DNA from: Pseudomonas plecoglossicida NBRC 103162 = DSM 15088 | GTDB lineage: Bacteria; Pseudomonadota; Gammaproteobacteria; Pseudomonadales; Pseudomonadaceae | Assembly: GCF_000730665.1 (NCBI RefSeq) | Contig: NZ_BBIV01000009.1 | Location: 1-64,000, forward strand | DNA length: 64,000 nt | Reading direction: 5' to 3' | Shown here: piece by piece, positions 8,170 through 17,534 of the stretch | Numbering within the stretch: the stretch's first letter is position 1 | Layout: the number at the start of each line of letters is the position of its first letter | Program-made: the position numbers and the translations under genes | The notes under the pieces: model-generated | Database searches by the model: none | The model's input: only the letters and a program-made list of their open reading frames with translations | What the model was told of the DNA's origin: nothing

Positions 8170-11016
8170 ATGGCGCAGCAGTATCAACCGGGGCAACGCT
8201 GGATCAGCGACAGCGAAGCAGAGCTCGGCCTGGGGACCATCCTGGCGCAGGATGGCCGCCTGTTGACCGTGCTCTACCCGGCCACTGGCGACACCCGTCA
8301 GTATTCCCTGCGCAATGCGCCGCTGACCCGCGTGCGCTTCTCGCCAGGTGACCAGATCACCCACTTCGAAGGCTGGAAGCTGACCGTCCGCGAGGTCGAG
8401 GACATCGACGGCCTGATGGTCTATCACGGGCTCGATGGCCAGAACCAGCCGCGCACACTGCCGGAAACCCAGCTGTCGAACTTCATCCAGTTCCGCCTGG
8501 CCAGTGACCGCCTGTTCGCTGGCCAGATCGACCCGCTGTCCTGGTTCAGCCTGCGTTACAACACCCTGCACCACACCAGCAAGCAGATGCAGTCGTCGCT
8601 CTGGGGCCTGGGTGGCTGCCGCGCGCAACCGATCGCCCACCAGTTGCACATCGCCCGCGAAGTGGCCGACCGTAGCGCGCCACGCGTGCTGCTGGCCGAC
8701 GAGGTGGGCCTGGGCAAGACCATCGAAGCGGGCCTGGTGATCCATCGCCAGCTGCTGTCCGGTCGCGCCAGCCGCGTTTTGATCCTGGTCCCGGAAAACC
8801 TCCAGCACCAATGGCTGGTGGAAATGCGCCGGCGTTTCAACCTGCAGGTGGCATTGTTCGACGCCGAGCGCTTCATCGAAAGCGACGCCAGCAACCCGTT
8901 CGAGGATGCCCAGTTGGCGCTGGTCGCCCTGGAGTGGCTGGTCGATGACGAAAAGGCCCAGGACGCGCTGTTCGCCGCCGGCTGGGACCTGATGGTGGTC
9001 GACGAGGCTCACCATCTGGTCTGGCACGAAGAACAGGCCAGTACCGAGTACAGCCTGGTCGAGCAACTGGCCCAGGTCATCCCGGGCGTGCTGCTGCTCA
9101 CTGCCACGCCCGAGCAACTGGGCCAGGACAGCCACTTCGCCCGCCTGCGCCTGCTCGACCCCAACCGCTTCCACGACCTGGCTGCCTTCCGCGCCGAGAG
9201 CGAGCACTATCGCCCGGTCGCCGAGGCGGTACAGGAGCTGCTCGACGAAGGCCGCCTGTCGCCCAAGGCCCACGCCACCATCCACGGTTTCCTCGGTGCC
9301 GAAGGCGAAGCCTTGCTGGCTGCAGTCAGCGACGGCGACACCCAGGCCAGCGCCCGCCTGATCCGCGAGCTGCTCGACCGCCACGGCACCGGCCGCGTGC
9401 TGTTTCGCAATACCCGTGCGGCCATCCAGGGCTTCCCGGAGCGCAAGCTGCACCCTTATCCGCTGGCCAACCCGGAGCAATACCGCGACCTGCCGGCGGG
9501 CGAGCATGCCGAGCTGTACCCGGAAGTGGCCTTCCAGGCGCAAGGCGAGGTCAGCGACGACGAGCGCTGGTGGCGCTTCGACCCACGGGTCGACTGGCTG
9601 ATCGACACCCTGAAGATGCTCAAGCGCACCAAGGTCCTGGTGATCTGTGCCCACGCCGAAACCGCCATGGACCTGGAAGACGCCCTGCGCGTGCGTTCCG
9701 GAATTCCGGCCACGGTGTTCCATGAAGGCATGAGCATCCTCGAACGTGACCGCGCCGCCGCCTACTTCGCCGACGAAGAATTCGGCGCCCAGGTGCTGAT
9801 CTGCTCCGAGATCGGCAGCGAGGGCCGCAACTTCCAGTTCGCCCATCACCTGGTGATGTTCGACCTGCCGGCTCACCCCGACCTGCTGGAACAGCGCATC
9901 GGCCGCCTCGACCGTATCGGCCAGAAGCACACCATCGAGCTGCACATCCCGTACCTGCAGGACAGCCCGCAGGAGCGCCTGTTCCAGTGGTACCACGAGG
10001 GCCTCAACGCCTTCCTCAACACCTGCCCGACCGGCAACGCCCTGCAGCATCAGTTCGGCCCACGCCTGCTGTCGATGCTCGAAGGCGGCGACGGCAAGGC
10101 CTGGACCGCGCTGGTGGCCGAAGCCCGCAGCGAGCGCGAGCGCCTGGAAGCCGAACTGCACAGCGGTCGCGACCGCCTGCTGGAACTCAACTCCGGCGGC
10201 GCGGGCGAAGGCCAGGCGCTGGTCGAGGCGATCCTCGAGCAGGACGATCAGTTCGCCCTGCCGATCTACATGGAAACCCTGTTCGACGCCTTTGGCATCG
10301 ACAGCGAAGACCATTCGGAAAACGCCCTGATCCTCAAGCCGAGCGAAAAGATGCTCGACGCCAGCTTCCCGCTGGGCGACGACGAAGGCGTGACCATCAC
10401 CTACGACCGCGCCCAGGCGCTGTCGCGCGAAGACATGCAGTTCCTGACCTGGGAACACCCGATGGTGCAGGGTGGCATGGACCTGGTGCTGTCCGGCTCG
10501 ATGGGCAATACCGCCGTCGCGCTGATCAAGAACAAGGCGCTCAAACCGGGCACCGTGCTGCTCGAATTGCTGTTCGTCAGCGAGGTGGTGGCGCCGCGCA
10601 GCCTGCAGCTCGGCCGTTACCTGCCGCCTGCGGCGTTGCGCTGCCTGCTCGATGCCAACGGCAACGACCTGGCCTCGCGCGTGGCGTTCGAAACCCTCAA
10701 CGACCAGCTCGAAAGCGTGCCTCGGGCGAGCGCCAACAAGTTCGTCCAGGCGCAGCGCGAAGTGCTGGCCAGGCGCATCAGTGGTGGCGAGGAGAAGATC
10801 CTGCCGACCCACGTCGAGCGCGTGGCCGAGGCGCAGCGTCGCCTGGCCGCCGAGGCGGATGAAGAGCTGGCACGCCTGACGGCCCTCAAAGCCGTCAACC
10901 CAAGCGTGCGCGACAGCGAAATCGACACCCTGCGCAAGCAGCGTGAGGATGGCCTGGCGATGCTGGAAAAGGCCGCGTTGCGCCTGGAAGCGATTCGCGT
11001 GCTGGTCGCAGGCTAA
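8170..11016 (+). CDS. rapA: RNA polymerase-associated ATPase RapA
   Basis: A 948-residue SWI2/SNF2 ATPase that binds core RNA polymerase and helps recycle it. The N-terminal ~110 residues form Tudor-like domains ([15 protein letters not shown]). Walker A is ADEVGLGKT with Lys183, the Walker B DEAHH starts at Asp278, and the helicase C-terminal half has [20 protein letters not shown] and the arginine-finger [11 protein letters not shown]. The RapA-specific C-terminal region completes the usual ~950-residue length. GGGAG lies 12 bases before the ATG. Monocistronic, with a GC-rich hairpin at 11027-11049. Confidence 0.97.
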   Translation: MAQQYQPGQRWISDSEAELGLGTILAQDGRLLTVLYPATGDTRQYSLRNAPLTRVRFSPGDQITHFEGWKLTVREVEDIDGLMVYHGLDGQNQPRTLPETQLSNFIQFRLASDRLFAGQIDPLSWFSLRYNTLHHTSKQMQSSLWGLGGCRAQPIAHQLHIAREVADRSAPRVLLADEVGLGKTIEAGLVIHRQLLSGRASRVLILVPENLQHQWLVEMRRRFNLQVALFDAERFIESDASNPFEDAQLALVALEWLVDDEKAQDALFAAGWDLMVVDEAHHLVWHEEQASTEYSLVEQLAQVIPGVLLLTATPEQLGQDSHFARLRLLDPNRFHDLAAFRAESEHYRPVAEAVQELLDEGRLSPKAHATIHGFLGAEGEALLAAVSDGDTQASARLIRELLDRHGTGRVLFRNTRAAIQGFPERKLHPYPLANPEQYRDLPAGEHAELYPEVAFQAQGEVSDDERWWRFDPRVDWLIDTLKMLKRTKVLVICAHAETAMDLEDALRVRSGIPATVFHEGMSILERDRAAAYFADEEFGAQVLICSEIGSEGRNFQFAHHLVMFDLPAHPDLLEQRIGRLDRIGQKHTIELHIPYLQDSPQERLFQWYHEGLNAFLNTCPTGNALQHQFGPRLLSMLEGGDGKAWTALVAEARSERERLEAELHSGRDRLLELNSGGAGEGQALVEAILEQDDQFALPIYMETLFDAFGIDSEDHSENALILKPSEKMLDASFPLGDDEGVTITYDRAQALSREDMQFLTWEHPMVQGGMDLVLSGSMGNTAVALIKNKALKPGTVLLELLFVSEVVAPRSLQLGRYLPPAALRCLLDANGNDLASRVAFETLNDQLESVPRASANKFVQAQREVLARRISGGEEKILPTHVERVAEAQRRLAAEADEELARLTALKAVNPSVRDSEIDTLRKQREDGLAMLEKAALRLEAIRVLVAG

Positions 11017-11026
11017 AAGGTAATCC

Positions 11027-11049
11027 CCGGGGGCGCACAGCGTCCCCGG
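11027..11049 (+). terminator. Probable terminator after rapA
   Basis: CCGGGGGCGC and GCGTCCCCGG form a 10-bp stem (one G-T wobble) with an ACA loop, 10 bases past the rapA stop. The following TTCGCTTTAT is only weakly T-rich, so termination may be partial. Confidence 0.6.
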
Positions 11050-11174
11050 TTCGCTTTATATCCCGCCGTTATTGACCCGATAACCAAATCATAGAACCAA
11101 AGTGCCATTACGCAGGAAGGGTTAAACACTCCTTCCTATACTGCCTTGAGTGCCCACTCGACAAAGAGGCAATA

Positions 11175-13439
11175 ATGGAATGGCTGGGTCTGCAACTGTT
11201 CGCCGAACTGCCCGTTACGGGACGAATCGTCATTGATTGCCGGCATGAACCCTTACTGATCCTGATCGCTGTCGCCGTCGCCAGCGCTGCCTGCTTCGCC
11301 ACCCTGGACATGGCCGAACGCCAGTCCCACAGCGAACACCCCGCCGCGCAACGTCAATGGCGCATGCTTGGCGCATGCTGCCTGGCAGGTGGTATCTGGG
11401 CGATGCATTTCATCAGCATGCTGGCGTTCCAGGCACCGGTGGAGATGCACTATGACGTTTCGCTGACCGGTATGTCGTTGCTCATAGCACTGCTGGTGGC
11501 GTGGATGGCGATGGCCAGCCTCGACCGCATCCACATGCGCCTGCATCACTACCTGCAAAGCGCCTTGCTGATTGGACTGGGCATCGTTCTCATGCATTTC
11601 GTCGGCATGGCGGCACTGCAAACGGGCGCGCAGCAGTACTACAAGACCGGCCTGTTGCTCACCAGTGCATCGATCGCCCTGCTCACCAGCCTCGCGGCCT
11701 TGCTGCTGGGGCGTTACTTCAGCAATGGCAGCGGCGGTATGCACCAGACCATGAAGTACGGCGCAGCCCTGCTGATGGCCGGCGGCATCGTGGCCACGCA
11801 CTTCACAGCGATGGCAGCCATGACCCTGGTGATTCCAGATGACACCGCACTGCGCCTGCCCTCCGGCGAAAACGGCCTGCAACTGGGCCTGACCGTCGCC
11901 TTCATCACTCTGGTGATCAGCGGCAGCAGCATCAGCGCCGCCCTTGCCGACAAGAAATTGCAGAGCAAGGAACACGACCTGCGTCGTGTCAGTACCCTGC
12001 TCACCCAGCTCGACCAGGCACGCGCTTCACTTCAACAAGCCGCCCATTACGACGCACTGACCAACCTGGTCAACCGCCGCGGCTTCAACCAGGTGTTCGC
12101 CGAACGCCTGGCCGAACATACCGCCAGCGCCAACCGGCTGGCAGTGATGTTCCTTGACATCGATCACTTCAAGCGGATCAACGACAGCCTTGGCCACGAT
12201 GCCGGCGACGAATTGCTCAGGGCGATCGCCAGCCACATCAAGGCTGCCACCCGCAGCCAGGACCTGGTCGCGCGCTTTGGCGGCGACGAATTCTGCGTGG
12301 TCACCAGCCTGGCCAGCCGCGACGAAGCGCGGCACCTGGCCCAGCGCATCATGCAGCGAATGAAGGAGCCGATCGACCTGGGCGGCCGGCGCATGGTGAT
12401 GACTACCAGCATCGGCATCAGCATCTTCCCCGACGATGGCCACAGCGCCGAAGAACTGCTCAAGCATGCCGACCTGGCCCTCTATCAATCCAAGGGCAGC
12501 GGGCGCAACAGCCTGCACTTCTTCAACAGCAAGCTGAAGAACCGCGCCACCCTGGCATTGCAACTGGAGGAGGAACTGCGCATCGCCCTGCTCGAAGAGC
12601 GTGGGCTTTGCGTGCATTACCAGCCCATCTTCGATGTACGCAGCGGCCAGGTCGCCAAACTCGAGGCTTTGGTGCGCTGGCAACACCCGCAGCACGGCCT
12701 GCTCGGACCGGACCGCTTCATCGGCATCGCCGAAACGAACGGCCTGATCGTCGACCTGGACCTGTGGGTACTGCGCCGCGCCTGCGATGACCTGGCTCAG
12801 CTGCAGCGCCATGCCTATGGCAACCTCAAGGTCACGGTCAATTGCTCGGCGGTGACCCTTGGCCACGAATCGCTGGCCCAAGAGGTAGAGATGGCGCTGC
12901 TGCATGCAGGTCTGGCACCCCATCATCTTGAGCTGGAGGTGACCGAAAACGCACTGATGGGGGACCTGCAGCGCACCGTCAGCCTGCTCAAATGCATCCG
13001 TGGCCAAGGGGTCAGCCTGTCGATCGACGATTTCGGTACCGGCTATTCATCGCTGGCCTACCTCAAGCGCCTGCCACTGGACGTACTGAAGATCGACCGC
13101 ACGTTCCTGCAGGACGTGCCGGGCAGCCTGAAGGATCGCGAGATCGTGCAGGCAATCATCGCCATGGCCCATACCCTTCACCTGCAGGTGGTCAGCGAGG
13201 GAGTGGAAACCGTCGAACAATACGAATTCCTCGCCAGCAACGGTTGCGACCACCTGCAGGGCTACCTGCTGAGTCGTCCTGTGCCCTTGGCGGAGCTGCG
13301 GCCGATCCTGGATCGGCTCGACCGCCGGGCAAGTCCCCCCGTCACTTCTTGCGATACAGCTCTACCAGGGTCGCCGGATCTTTTTGCAGATAGCCCTGGC
13401 TACCATGCAAGCGCATCAATTGCGCGGCAAGGCCACTGA
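11175..13439 (+). CDS. MHYT-GGDEF-EAL cyclic-di-GMP signalling protein
   Basis: A 754-residue membrane protein that should make and/or degrade cyclic di-GMP. Residues ~20-250 carry seven hydrophobic helices with three MHYT-type signatures (MHFISMLAF, MHFVGMAAL, THFTAMAAM), proposed to bind copper and sense a gas or redox state. GGDEF is intact at 369-373, with an RxxD inhibitory site (RSQD) five residues before it. The EAL domain starts at EAL 497-499 and keeps NCS, EVTEN, DDFGTGYSS, KID and SEGVET, so both activities look competent. This is the architecture of P. aeruginosa MucR. The last ~33 codons lie antisense to the end of the next gene. Confidence 0.93.
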   Translation: MEWLGLQLFAELPVTGRIVIDCRHEPLLILIAVAVASAACFATLDMAERQSHSEHPAAQRQWRMLGACCLAGGIWAMHFISMLAFQAPVEMHYDVSLTGMSLLIALLVAWMAMASLDRIHMRLHHYLQSALLIGLGIVLMHFVGMAALQTGAQQYYKTGLLLTSASIALLTSLAALLLGRYFSNGSGGMHQTMKYGAALLMAGGIVATHFTAMAAMTLVIPDDTALRLPSGENGLQLGLTVAFITLVISGSSISAALADKKLQSKEHDLRRVSTLLTQLDQARASLQQAAHYDALTNLVNRRGFNQVFAERLAEHTASANRLAVMFLDIDHFKRINDSLGHDAGDELLRAIASHIKAATRSQDLVARFGGDEFCVVTSLASRDEARHLAQRIMQRMKEPIDLGGRRMVMTTSIGISIFPDDGHSAEELLKHADLALYQSKGSGRNSLHFFNSKLKNRATLALQLEEELRIALLEERGLCVHYQPIFDVRSGQVAKLEALVRWQHPQHGLLGPDRFIGIAETNGLIVDLDLWVLRRACDDLAQLQRHAYGNLKVTVNCSAVTLGHESLAQEVEMALLHAGLAPHHLELEVTENALMGDLQRTVSLLKCIRGQGVSLSIDDFGTGYSSLAYLKRLPLDVLKIDRTFLQDVPGSLKDREIVQAIIAMAHTLHLQVVSEGVETVEQYEFLASNGCDHLQGYLLSRPVPLAELRPILDRLDRRASPPVTSCDTALPGSPDLFADSPGYHASASIARQGH

Positions 13440-14226
13440 GCGGTGTCGCCGCGCCCTGCTCACGAGATAGCTTGACCGCACCGTCGAGGTCCTTGAGCAG
13501 CGTGCGCACATGCCACTTGATCGGCTCGTAGTTGCTTGCGGCCATCTGTGGGGCAAGGATCTGTAGCGGTCTGGAGTCGGCAAAACCGCCCGCCAACGCT
13601 TCGGCGATCAAGCTGGCATCGACCCCGGACTGTTCGGCAAGAGCCACCACTTCGGCGATGACCAAGGCGTTGCATGCCACGATCATCTGGTTGCAGGCCT
13701 TGGTCACCTGCCCCGCCCCCACGCCGCCCATGTGCGTAATGCGCTGGCCGAGCACCTGCAGTACCGGGCGTGCTCGCTCGAGATCGGTGCCATCGCCACC
13801 GACCATGATCGCCAGCGTACCCGCCTCGGCGCCCGGCGTACCGCCGGATACCGGGGCATCCAACCAGGCCATGCCGCACAGCGCCGCCAGCTCGGCGGCC
13901 ATTTCGCGGGTAGCGGTCGGCTCCAGGCTGGAGAAGTCCACCAGCAACTGCCCACTGCGCCCGCCTTCAGCGATACCTTGCTCGCCAAACACCACCTCGC
14001 GCACCACCGCCGTGTCGGCCAGGCACAACAGCACCAGGTCACTGTCGCGACACAGGTCGGCAGGGCTGGGCGCCAGGCGAGCGCCTGCTGCGACCAACGC
14101 GGCGCATTTGTCCGGGCTGCGGTTCCAGACAGTCAGCGGATAACCCGCGGCCAAAAGCCGCCGGCACATCGGCAGGCCCATCAGGCCAATCCCGGCAAAT
14201 CCCAGCGAAGGCAGTGCAGTACCCAT
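13342..14226 (-). CDS. NAD(P)-dependent oxidoreductase, 3-hydroxyisobutyrate dehydrogenase family
   Basis: 294 residues of the beta-hydroxyacid dehydrogenase family. The N-terminal Rossmann motif is GFAGIGLMG; the substrate signature LDAPVSGGTPGAE is at ~120. The conserved lysine falls in VTKACNQMIVACN, and an all-helical C-terminal domain follows. The ATG at 14226 is preceded by GGAG; a 28-residue longer frame is not supported. It is divergent from the tubulin-like gene and convergent with the c-di-GMP gene, which it overlaps by 98 bases. Substrate could be tartronate semialdehyde, 3-hydroxyisobutyrate or succinic semialdehyde; sequence alone does not decide. Confidence 0.88.
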   Translation of the reverse strand: MGTALPSLGFAGIGLMGLPMCRRLLAAGYPLTVWNRSPDKCAALVAAGARLAPSPADLCRDSDLVLLCLADTAVVREVVFGEQGIAEGGRSGQLLVDFSSLEPTATREMAAELAALCGMAWLDAPVSGGTPGAEAGTLAIMVGGDGTDLERARPVLQVLGQRITHMGGVGAGQVTKACNQMIVACNALVIAEVVALAEQSGVDASLIAEALAGGFADSRPLQILAPQMAASNYEPIKWHVRTLLKDLDGAVKLSREQGAATPLSGLAAQLMRLHGSQGYLQKDPATLVELYRKK

Positions 14227-14377
14227 GAACGACTCCAGACAGAAGATTAAAGAAGCGTGGCGAGCGGACGATGCAATGCCAGCTCTGCAGAAAACCCTTA
14301 AAACAAGCAAGGGAAACCCCTATCCCATCCGCAAATTGCGTGCTGGTAAAGTCGCGACGATTCGCGTGATGGCGACA

Positions 14378-14386
14378 TGGTATAAC
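14378..14386 (+). promoter_or_regulatory. Extended -10 promoter for the tubulin-like gene
   Basis: TGG-TATAAC is an extended -10 element about 38 bases before the ATG at 14424. An 8-bp palindrome GTCGCGAC sits at 14351-14358 where a -35 or operator would be; no good -35 is visible. Assigned by pattern only. Confidence 0.4.
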
Positions 14387-14423
14387 CCTCTGATAATCAC
14401 TTACACCAGGCAAATGGCGCACT

Positions 14424-16607
14424 ATGACCTCTACGAACACTTCTGCCAATGCGGTCCCCGAGTCTTCGGCTCAACCCAATCTACTGACCGCCAATGGTGT
14501 TCGTGACACGCAGCCGACGCGCAGCCCACCGGCACAGCAGTACATGTACTTCACCGAGCAGGACATCCAGCGCATCCTCGACAATCTCGACGGCCTGCGC
14601 GACCTCGTGTTCCCCAGGAACCTGCACATCGAGGACGACGACCAACTGCGCCTGGAGCAGCAGTTCCCGTCGGTATGCCTGATCGGCCTGGGCCGCTGCG
14701 GCTCGAACATCGCCCTGGACGTGGCCGAGTTGGTCTACAACGCCCGCACCTTCTTCCTCAACGAGTTCAACAACGAAGACCGTTTCAAGGGCGAGTCGGG
14801 CTACAGCCCCGCTCGCTGGATTCGCCAGAACCTGCGCCTGGTGCAGAACAAGGGCGTCAAGCCGGTATTTCTGGTCGAGCCGCTGGTGATGCTCGGCGAC
14901 CTGGACAAGGACATCGCCGGCCGCATTCGCTTCTCGCACAAGGGCGAGCGCGGTGAATTCCTGCGCGACTACAGCAAGATGAAGATCATGGACTTGTCCG
15001 AGGTCCACGCAGGCGGTGCTGGCAACGCGCCGATTCTCGGCCAGTACCTGGCCAAGATCATCCTCAACAAGGACACCCAGCGTTTCTCCAGTGCCGACTG
15101 GAAGCTGATCCACTCCTACCTGATCGACTCCTGCGGCATCAAGGCCAACCAGTCACGGCTGTACTTCTACATCTTCAGTGCCGGTGGCGGCACCGGTTCA
15201 GGCATGGCTTCGGAGTTCGGCCTGGCCCAGCAGTACTCGTACATGAACAAGACCTTCGACACCAAGCCGGCCGACGAGAACGACGGCAAGAGCGGGCATT
15301 CGTTCGTCTTCGAGCCGATTTTCACCAGCGGTATCTGCGTGCTGCCAAATGCTTCGGACCATCGCAGCGAAATGTCCGAAGCCTTGCACATCAATGCCGG
15401 CCGGCTTTTGTGCAAATACCTGTCTGAAGAATGGGACTTCTCCTATAACTTCGACAACGAGGACAGCAGTGAGGCCAGCGTGATGGGCCGCATCCGCCCG
15501 TGGAACGCAATGATGCTGATCTCCAACGACATCATGCGTTACGCCGAAGAGAGCGATGACGGCACCATCCACAACATCGACGTCAATGCCATGGAGAAGC
15601 ACGCCAACCAGTACATTTCCCAACAGATCTTCAACATCCTCACTGCCCAGGCGGTGACCACCGACTACGACCAGAACTACTTCCGCCGCGCCGGCATCGA
15701 CATCGGCGAAACCATCCGGCTGGACGCCAACGACCTGTTCATGAGCCTGGCCGGCCCGGTAGCGATTGCCTATGCCGAATCGGTGGTGCCCGAATTGCCC
15801 GCGCAGGGGTCGGACAAGTTCAAGGTGTTCGAACGCGAAAGCCCGCGGCTGGACATCGATGACCTGTTCTTCCGCTCCATCGACCTGCCCCACTTCAACA
15901 AGCAGACCCAGGCCATCGAGGGCATCAGCCTGTTGCCGATCGAGTCGCGCCGCTACCGCGCCGCCCTGGAGCAATACCAGGCCTCAGGCTACGACGCCGC
16001 TGCGCTGCATGACCTGCACTTCTTCAAGAACTGCTCGTCGGTGGTATCGATCGTGTCGCTGCCCAAGGACTACAAGCTGTCGTACATGGACCTCAACCGG
16101 CTCAAGACCCACCTCAACAGCTTGTTTCCCAACACCACGCTCAAGCGCTATGCGCTGGTGATCGGCGCCTCGGCCAACCTGTCGCTGACCACCCTGATCG
16201 CCAAGAGCCCGTGCCTGTCGGACGACTTCCTGACCTTGATCGTGGCCTTCATCAAGCGCTGCTTCGCCCGAACCCCGTACCGTTTCGATGACACCCTGGA
16301 CAATGCAATCCTCGAGTTCATCACCAGCGAGCATTTCGAGGAGAAGCGTATCGATGACCTGCTCAGCGAGTTCGAGAACCCGGCGAAGATCCTCGACACC
16401 AACTGGTACGCGATCAAGCCGATGTACGAGAAGAAGTATCGCGAGCTGATCAACGACAAGAGCCGCTTCGTGTCGATCAACGATATTCGCCTGTCGCGCG
16501 AATGCGTGAAGAAGGCCGTGAAGTACCTGCGCGAGATCTTCCGCCACCGCATCGGCAAGACCCGGGTGATTTCGCTGAACAGCCATACCGGGCGGGTTGA
16601 TTACTGA
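14424..16607 (+). CDS. Tubulin/FtsZ-like GTPase-fold protein (Tubulin_2-like)
   Basis: 727 residues. The GTP-site loops of tubulin/FtsZ can be followed in order. T1 is LIGLGRCGSNIAL (86-98), matching GxGxxGxN. A T3-like GGAGNAPILGQ lies near 197-207. T4 is SAGGGTGSG (252-260), identical to the tubulin signature. A T7-like LDANDL (433-438) keeps two acidic residues three apart, as in FtsZ's NxDxxD. The spacing between loops is much longer than in FtsZ, and ~250 extra C-terminal residues follow, ending in a basic helical region. The first ~40 residues are low complexity. No signal or membrane segment. It is a lone gene with its own promoter, far from division genes. Function unknown; nucleotide-driven assembly is an inference. 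Confidence 0.75.
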   Translation: MTSTNTSANAVPESSAQPNLLTANGVRDTQPTRSPPAQQYMYFTEQDIQRILDNLDGLRDLVFPRNLHIEDDDQLRLEQQFPSVCLIGLGRCGSNIALDVAELVYNARTFFLNEFNNEDRFKGESGYSPARWIRQNLRLVQNKGVKPVFLVEPLVMLGDLDKDIAGRIRFSHKGERGEFLRDYSKMKIMDLSEVHAGGAGNAPILGQYLAKIILNKDTQRFSSADWKLIHSYLIDSCGIKANQSRLYFYIFSAGGGTGSGMASEFGLAQQYSYMNKTFDTKPADENDGKSGHSFVFEPIFTSGICVLPNASDHRSEMSEALHINAGRLLCKYLSEEWDFSYNFDNEDSSEASVMGRIRPWNAMMLISNDIMRYAEESDDGTIHNIDVNAMEKHANQYISQQIFNILTAQAVTTDYDQNYFRRAGIDIGETIRLDANDLFMSLAGPVAIAYAESVVPELPAQGSDKFKVFERESPRLDIDDLFFRSIDLPHFNKQTQAIEGISLLPIESRRYRAALEQYQASGYDAAALHDLHFFKNCSSVVSIVSLPKDYKLSYMDLNRLKTHLNSLFPNTTLKRYALVIGASANLSLTTLIAKSPCLSDDFLTLIVAFIKRCFARTPYRFDDTLDNAILEFITSEHFEEKRIDDLLSEFENPAKILDTNWYAIKPMYEKKYRELINDKSRFVSINDIRLSRECVKKAVKYLREIFRHRIGKTRVISLNSHTGRVDY

Positions 16608-16630
16608 CCCCAGAGGGCTGCTCTGCCGCC

Positions 16631-16716
16631 CTATCGCTGGCAAGCCAGCTCCCACAGCGATTGCGCTGTTGCTGGCTCTTTCACTTTGACTGTGGGAGCC
16701 GGCTTGCCGGCGATAG
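16631..16716. repeat. Inverted pair of REP elements
   Basis: CTATCGCTGGCAAGCCAGCT plus CCCACAG (16631-16657) and the reverse-oriented CTGTGGGAGCCGGCTTGCCG plus GCGATAG (16690-16716) form a classic Pseudomonas BIME. A GGGGCCGC-AAG-GCGGCCCC hairpin follows at 16716-16734. The pair sits between the convergent tubulin-like and DUF2288 genes and fills most of 16608-16867; no gene is seen there. Confidence 0.85.
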
Positions 16717-16867
16717 GGGCCGCAAGGCGGCCCCATTACGCATCCCGTAAACTGTTACCGCAGCGCCGAATCGACCCGCCACTGTTACCAACCCCTACCT
16801 TACGTGAGCGTCAATGAGCACCAGCATGGGGCGGTTGTGTAATTTCACCCACTAAAACAGAGCATCA

Positions 16868-17173
16868 CTATCGCGCTTGTTTGACCTGAATCACGATGAA
16901 CGGCGAAACCACCACCGCCCAGATCTCTGGATCGCGGCTTTGCAGGTCGAGCGCCTGCTCGGCACTGACCGGTCCGACAGTGCCATCACTACGCCACTTA
17001 GCGAAGATCTCGCTGCGATTCTCGGCCATCGCCGCGGCAACCTCGATCAGGTCGAGAGCAGGGTCGACCCAAATCAGGTCACCCTTGGCCCAGAAACGCT
17101 CCAAAGCTTTCCACTCGATAGTCGAAGTCTCGCCAAGCAATTTGGCATAGAGGGTGCTTGTTTGATCAGTCAT
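16868..17173 (-). CDS. DUF2288 family protein
   Basis: A 101-residue soluble protein beginning MTDQTSTLYAKLLGET and carrying the WVDPALDLIEVA and DPEIWAVVVSPFIVIQ stretches of DUF2288, a small proteobacterial family of unknown role. Longer in-frame starts reach 54 codons upstream into AT-richer DNA, but the MTDQ start matches family N-termini. The ribosome site is weak (GGGT). Monocistronic, next to the liv regulatory region. Confidence 0.75.
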   Translation of the reverse strand: MTDQTSTLYAKLLGETSTIEWKALERFWAKGDLIWVDPALDLIEVAAAMAENRSEIFAKWRSDGTVGPVSAEQALDLQSRDPEIWAVVVSPFIVIQVKQAR

Positions 17174-17534
17174 GGGTTCGTACCCGTAAAAATCGGTCAA
17201 TGAAAAAAGGCCCGCATTTTTGCAGAAAAACCCGGTTTCAAATACGTAATTTGGTCGATTGGCCCCGAACGTGTGGGGTGGGGCCGTAGGTACAGGCAAA
17301 TTGATGGCGCTTTTCTGTATCTTTGTGTCGATCAAGCGACAACCCTTGAACCAGGCGCTTTTAGCCCGCTTTTCAAGCGCGCGAACAGCGCTCTACACTG
17401 TACCGGTACAGTTCCGGGACAAGTTCCGGGGGAAGGTGGGCATGCAGTGTGGCGTGGCCATGCCGCATATCCCGCCCGGTCTGTAGCCCTGGCCGCCAGG
17501 ACTATAAGAATTACAACAGAATGAGTGGAGCACT
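17174..17534. promoter_or_regulatory. Regulatory region between the DUF2288 gene and livK
   Basis: 361 bases without a credible gene. The left part holds the DUF2288 start region and poly-T/A tracts. The right part holds a candidate -10 (TACACT, 17394-17399) running into a perfect palindrome, two direct GTTCCGGG copies (17411-17418, 17423-17430), and then a leader of ~120 bases before livK. No leader peptide rich in Leu, Ile or Val is evident. Confidence 0.5.
17397..17412. promoter_or_regulatory. 16-bp perfect palindrome, candidate operator of the liv operon
   Basis: ACTGTACCGGTACAGT is a perfect inverted repeat with no spacer. It starts within the candidate -10 TACACT, so a bound dimer would cover the transcription start. 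This is a typical repressor position. The binding protein is not identifiable from the window. Confidence 0.5.

Noticed and set aside
8161..10812. Open frame of 883 codons antisense to rapA
   Set aside because: Composition is His/Gln/Val-rich as expected from the reverse of a GC-rich gene, with no domain or ribosome site; rapA is unmistakable on the other strand.
14424..16607. Phage or plasmid origin for the tubulin-like gene (PhuZ/TubZ)
   Set aside because: No phage, plasmid or partition genes around it, core-gene neighbours on both sides, and a size about twice that of PhuZ or TubZ.
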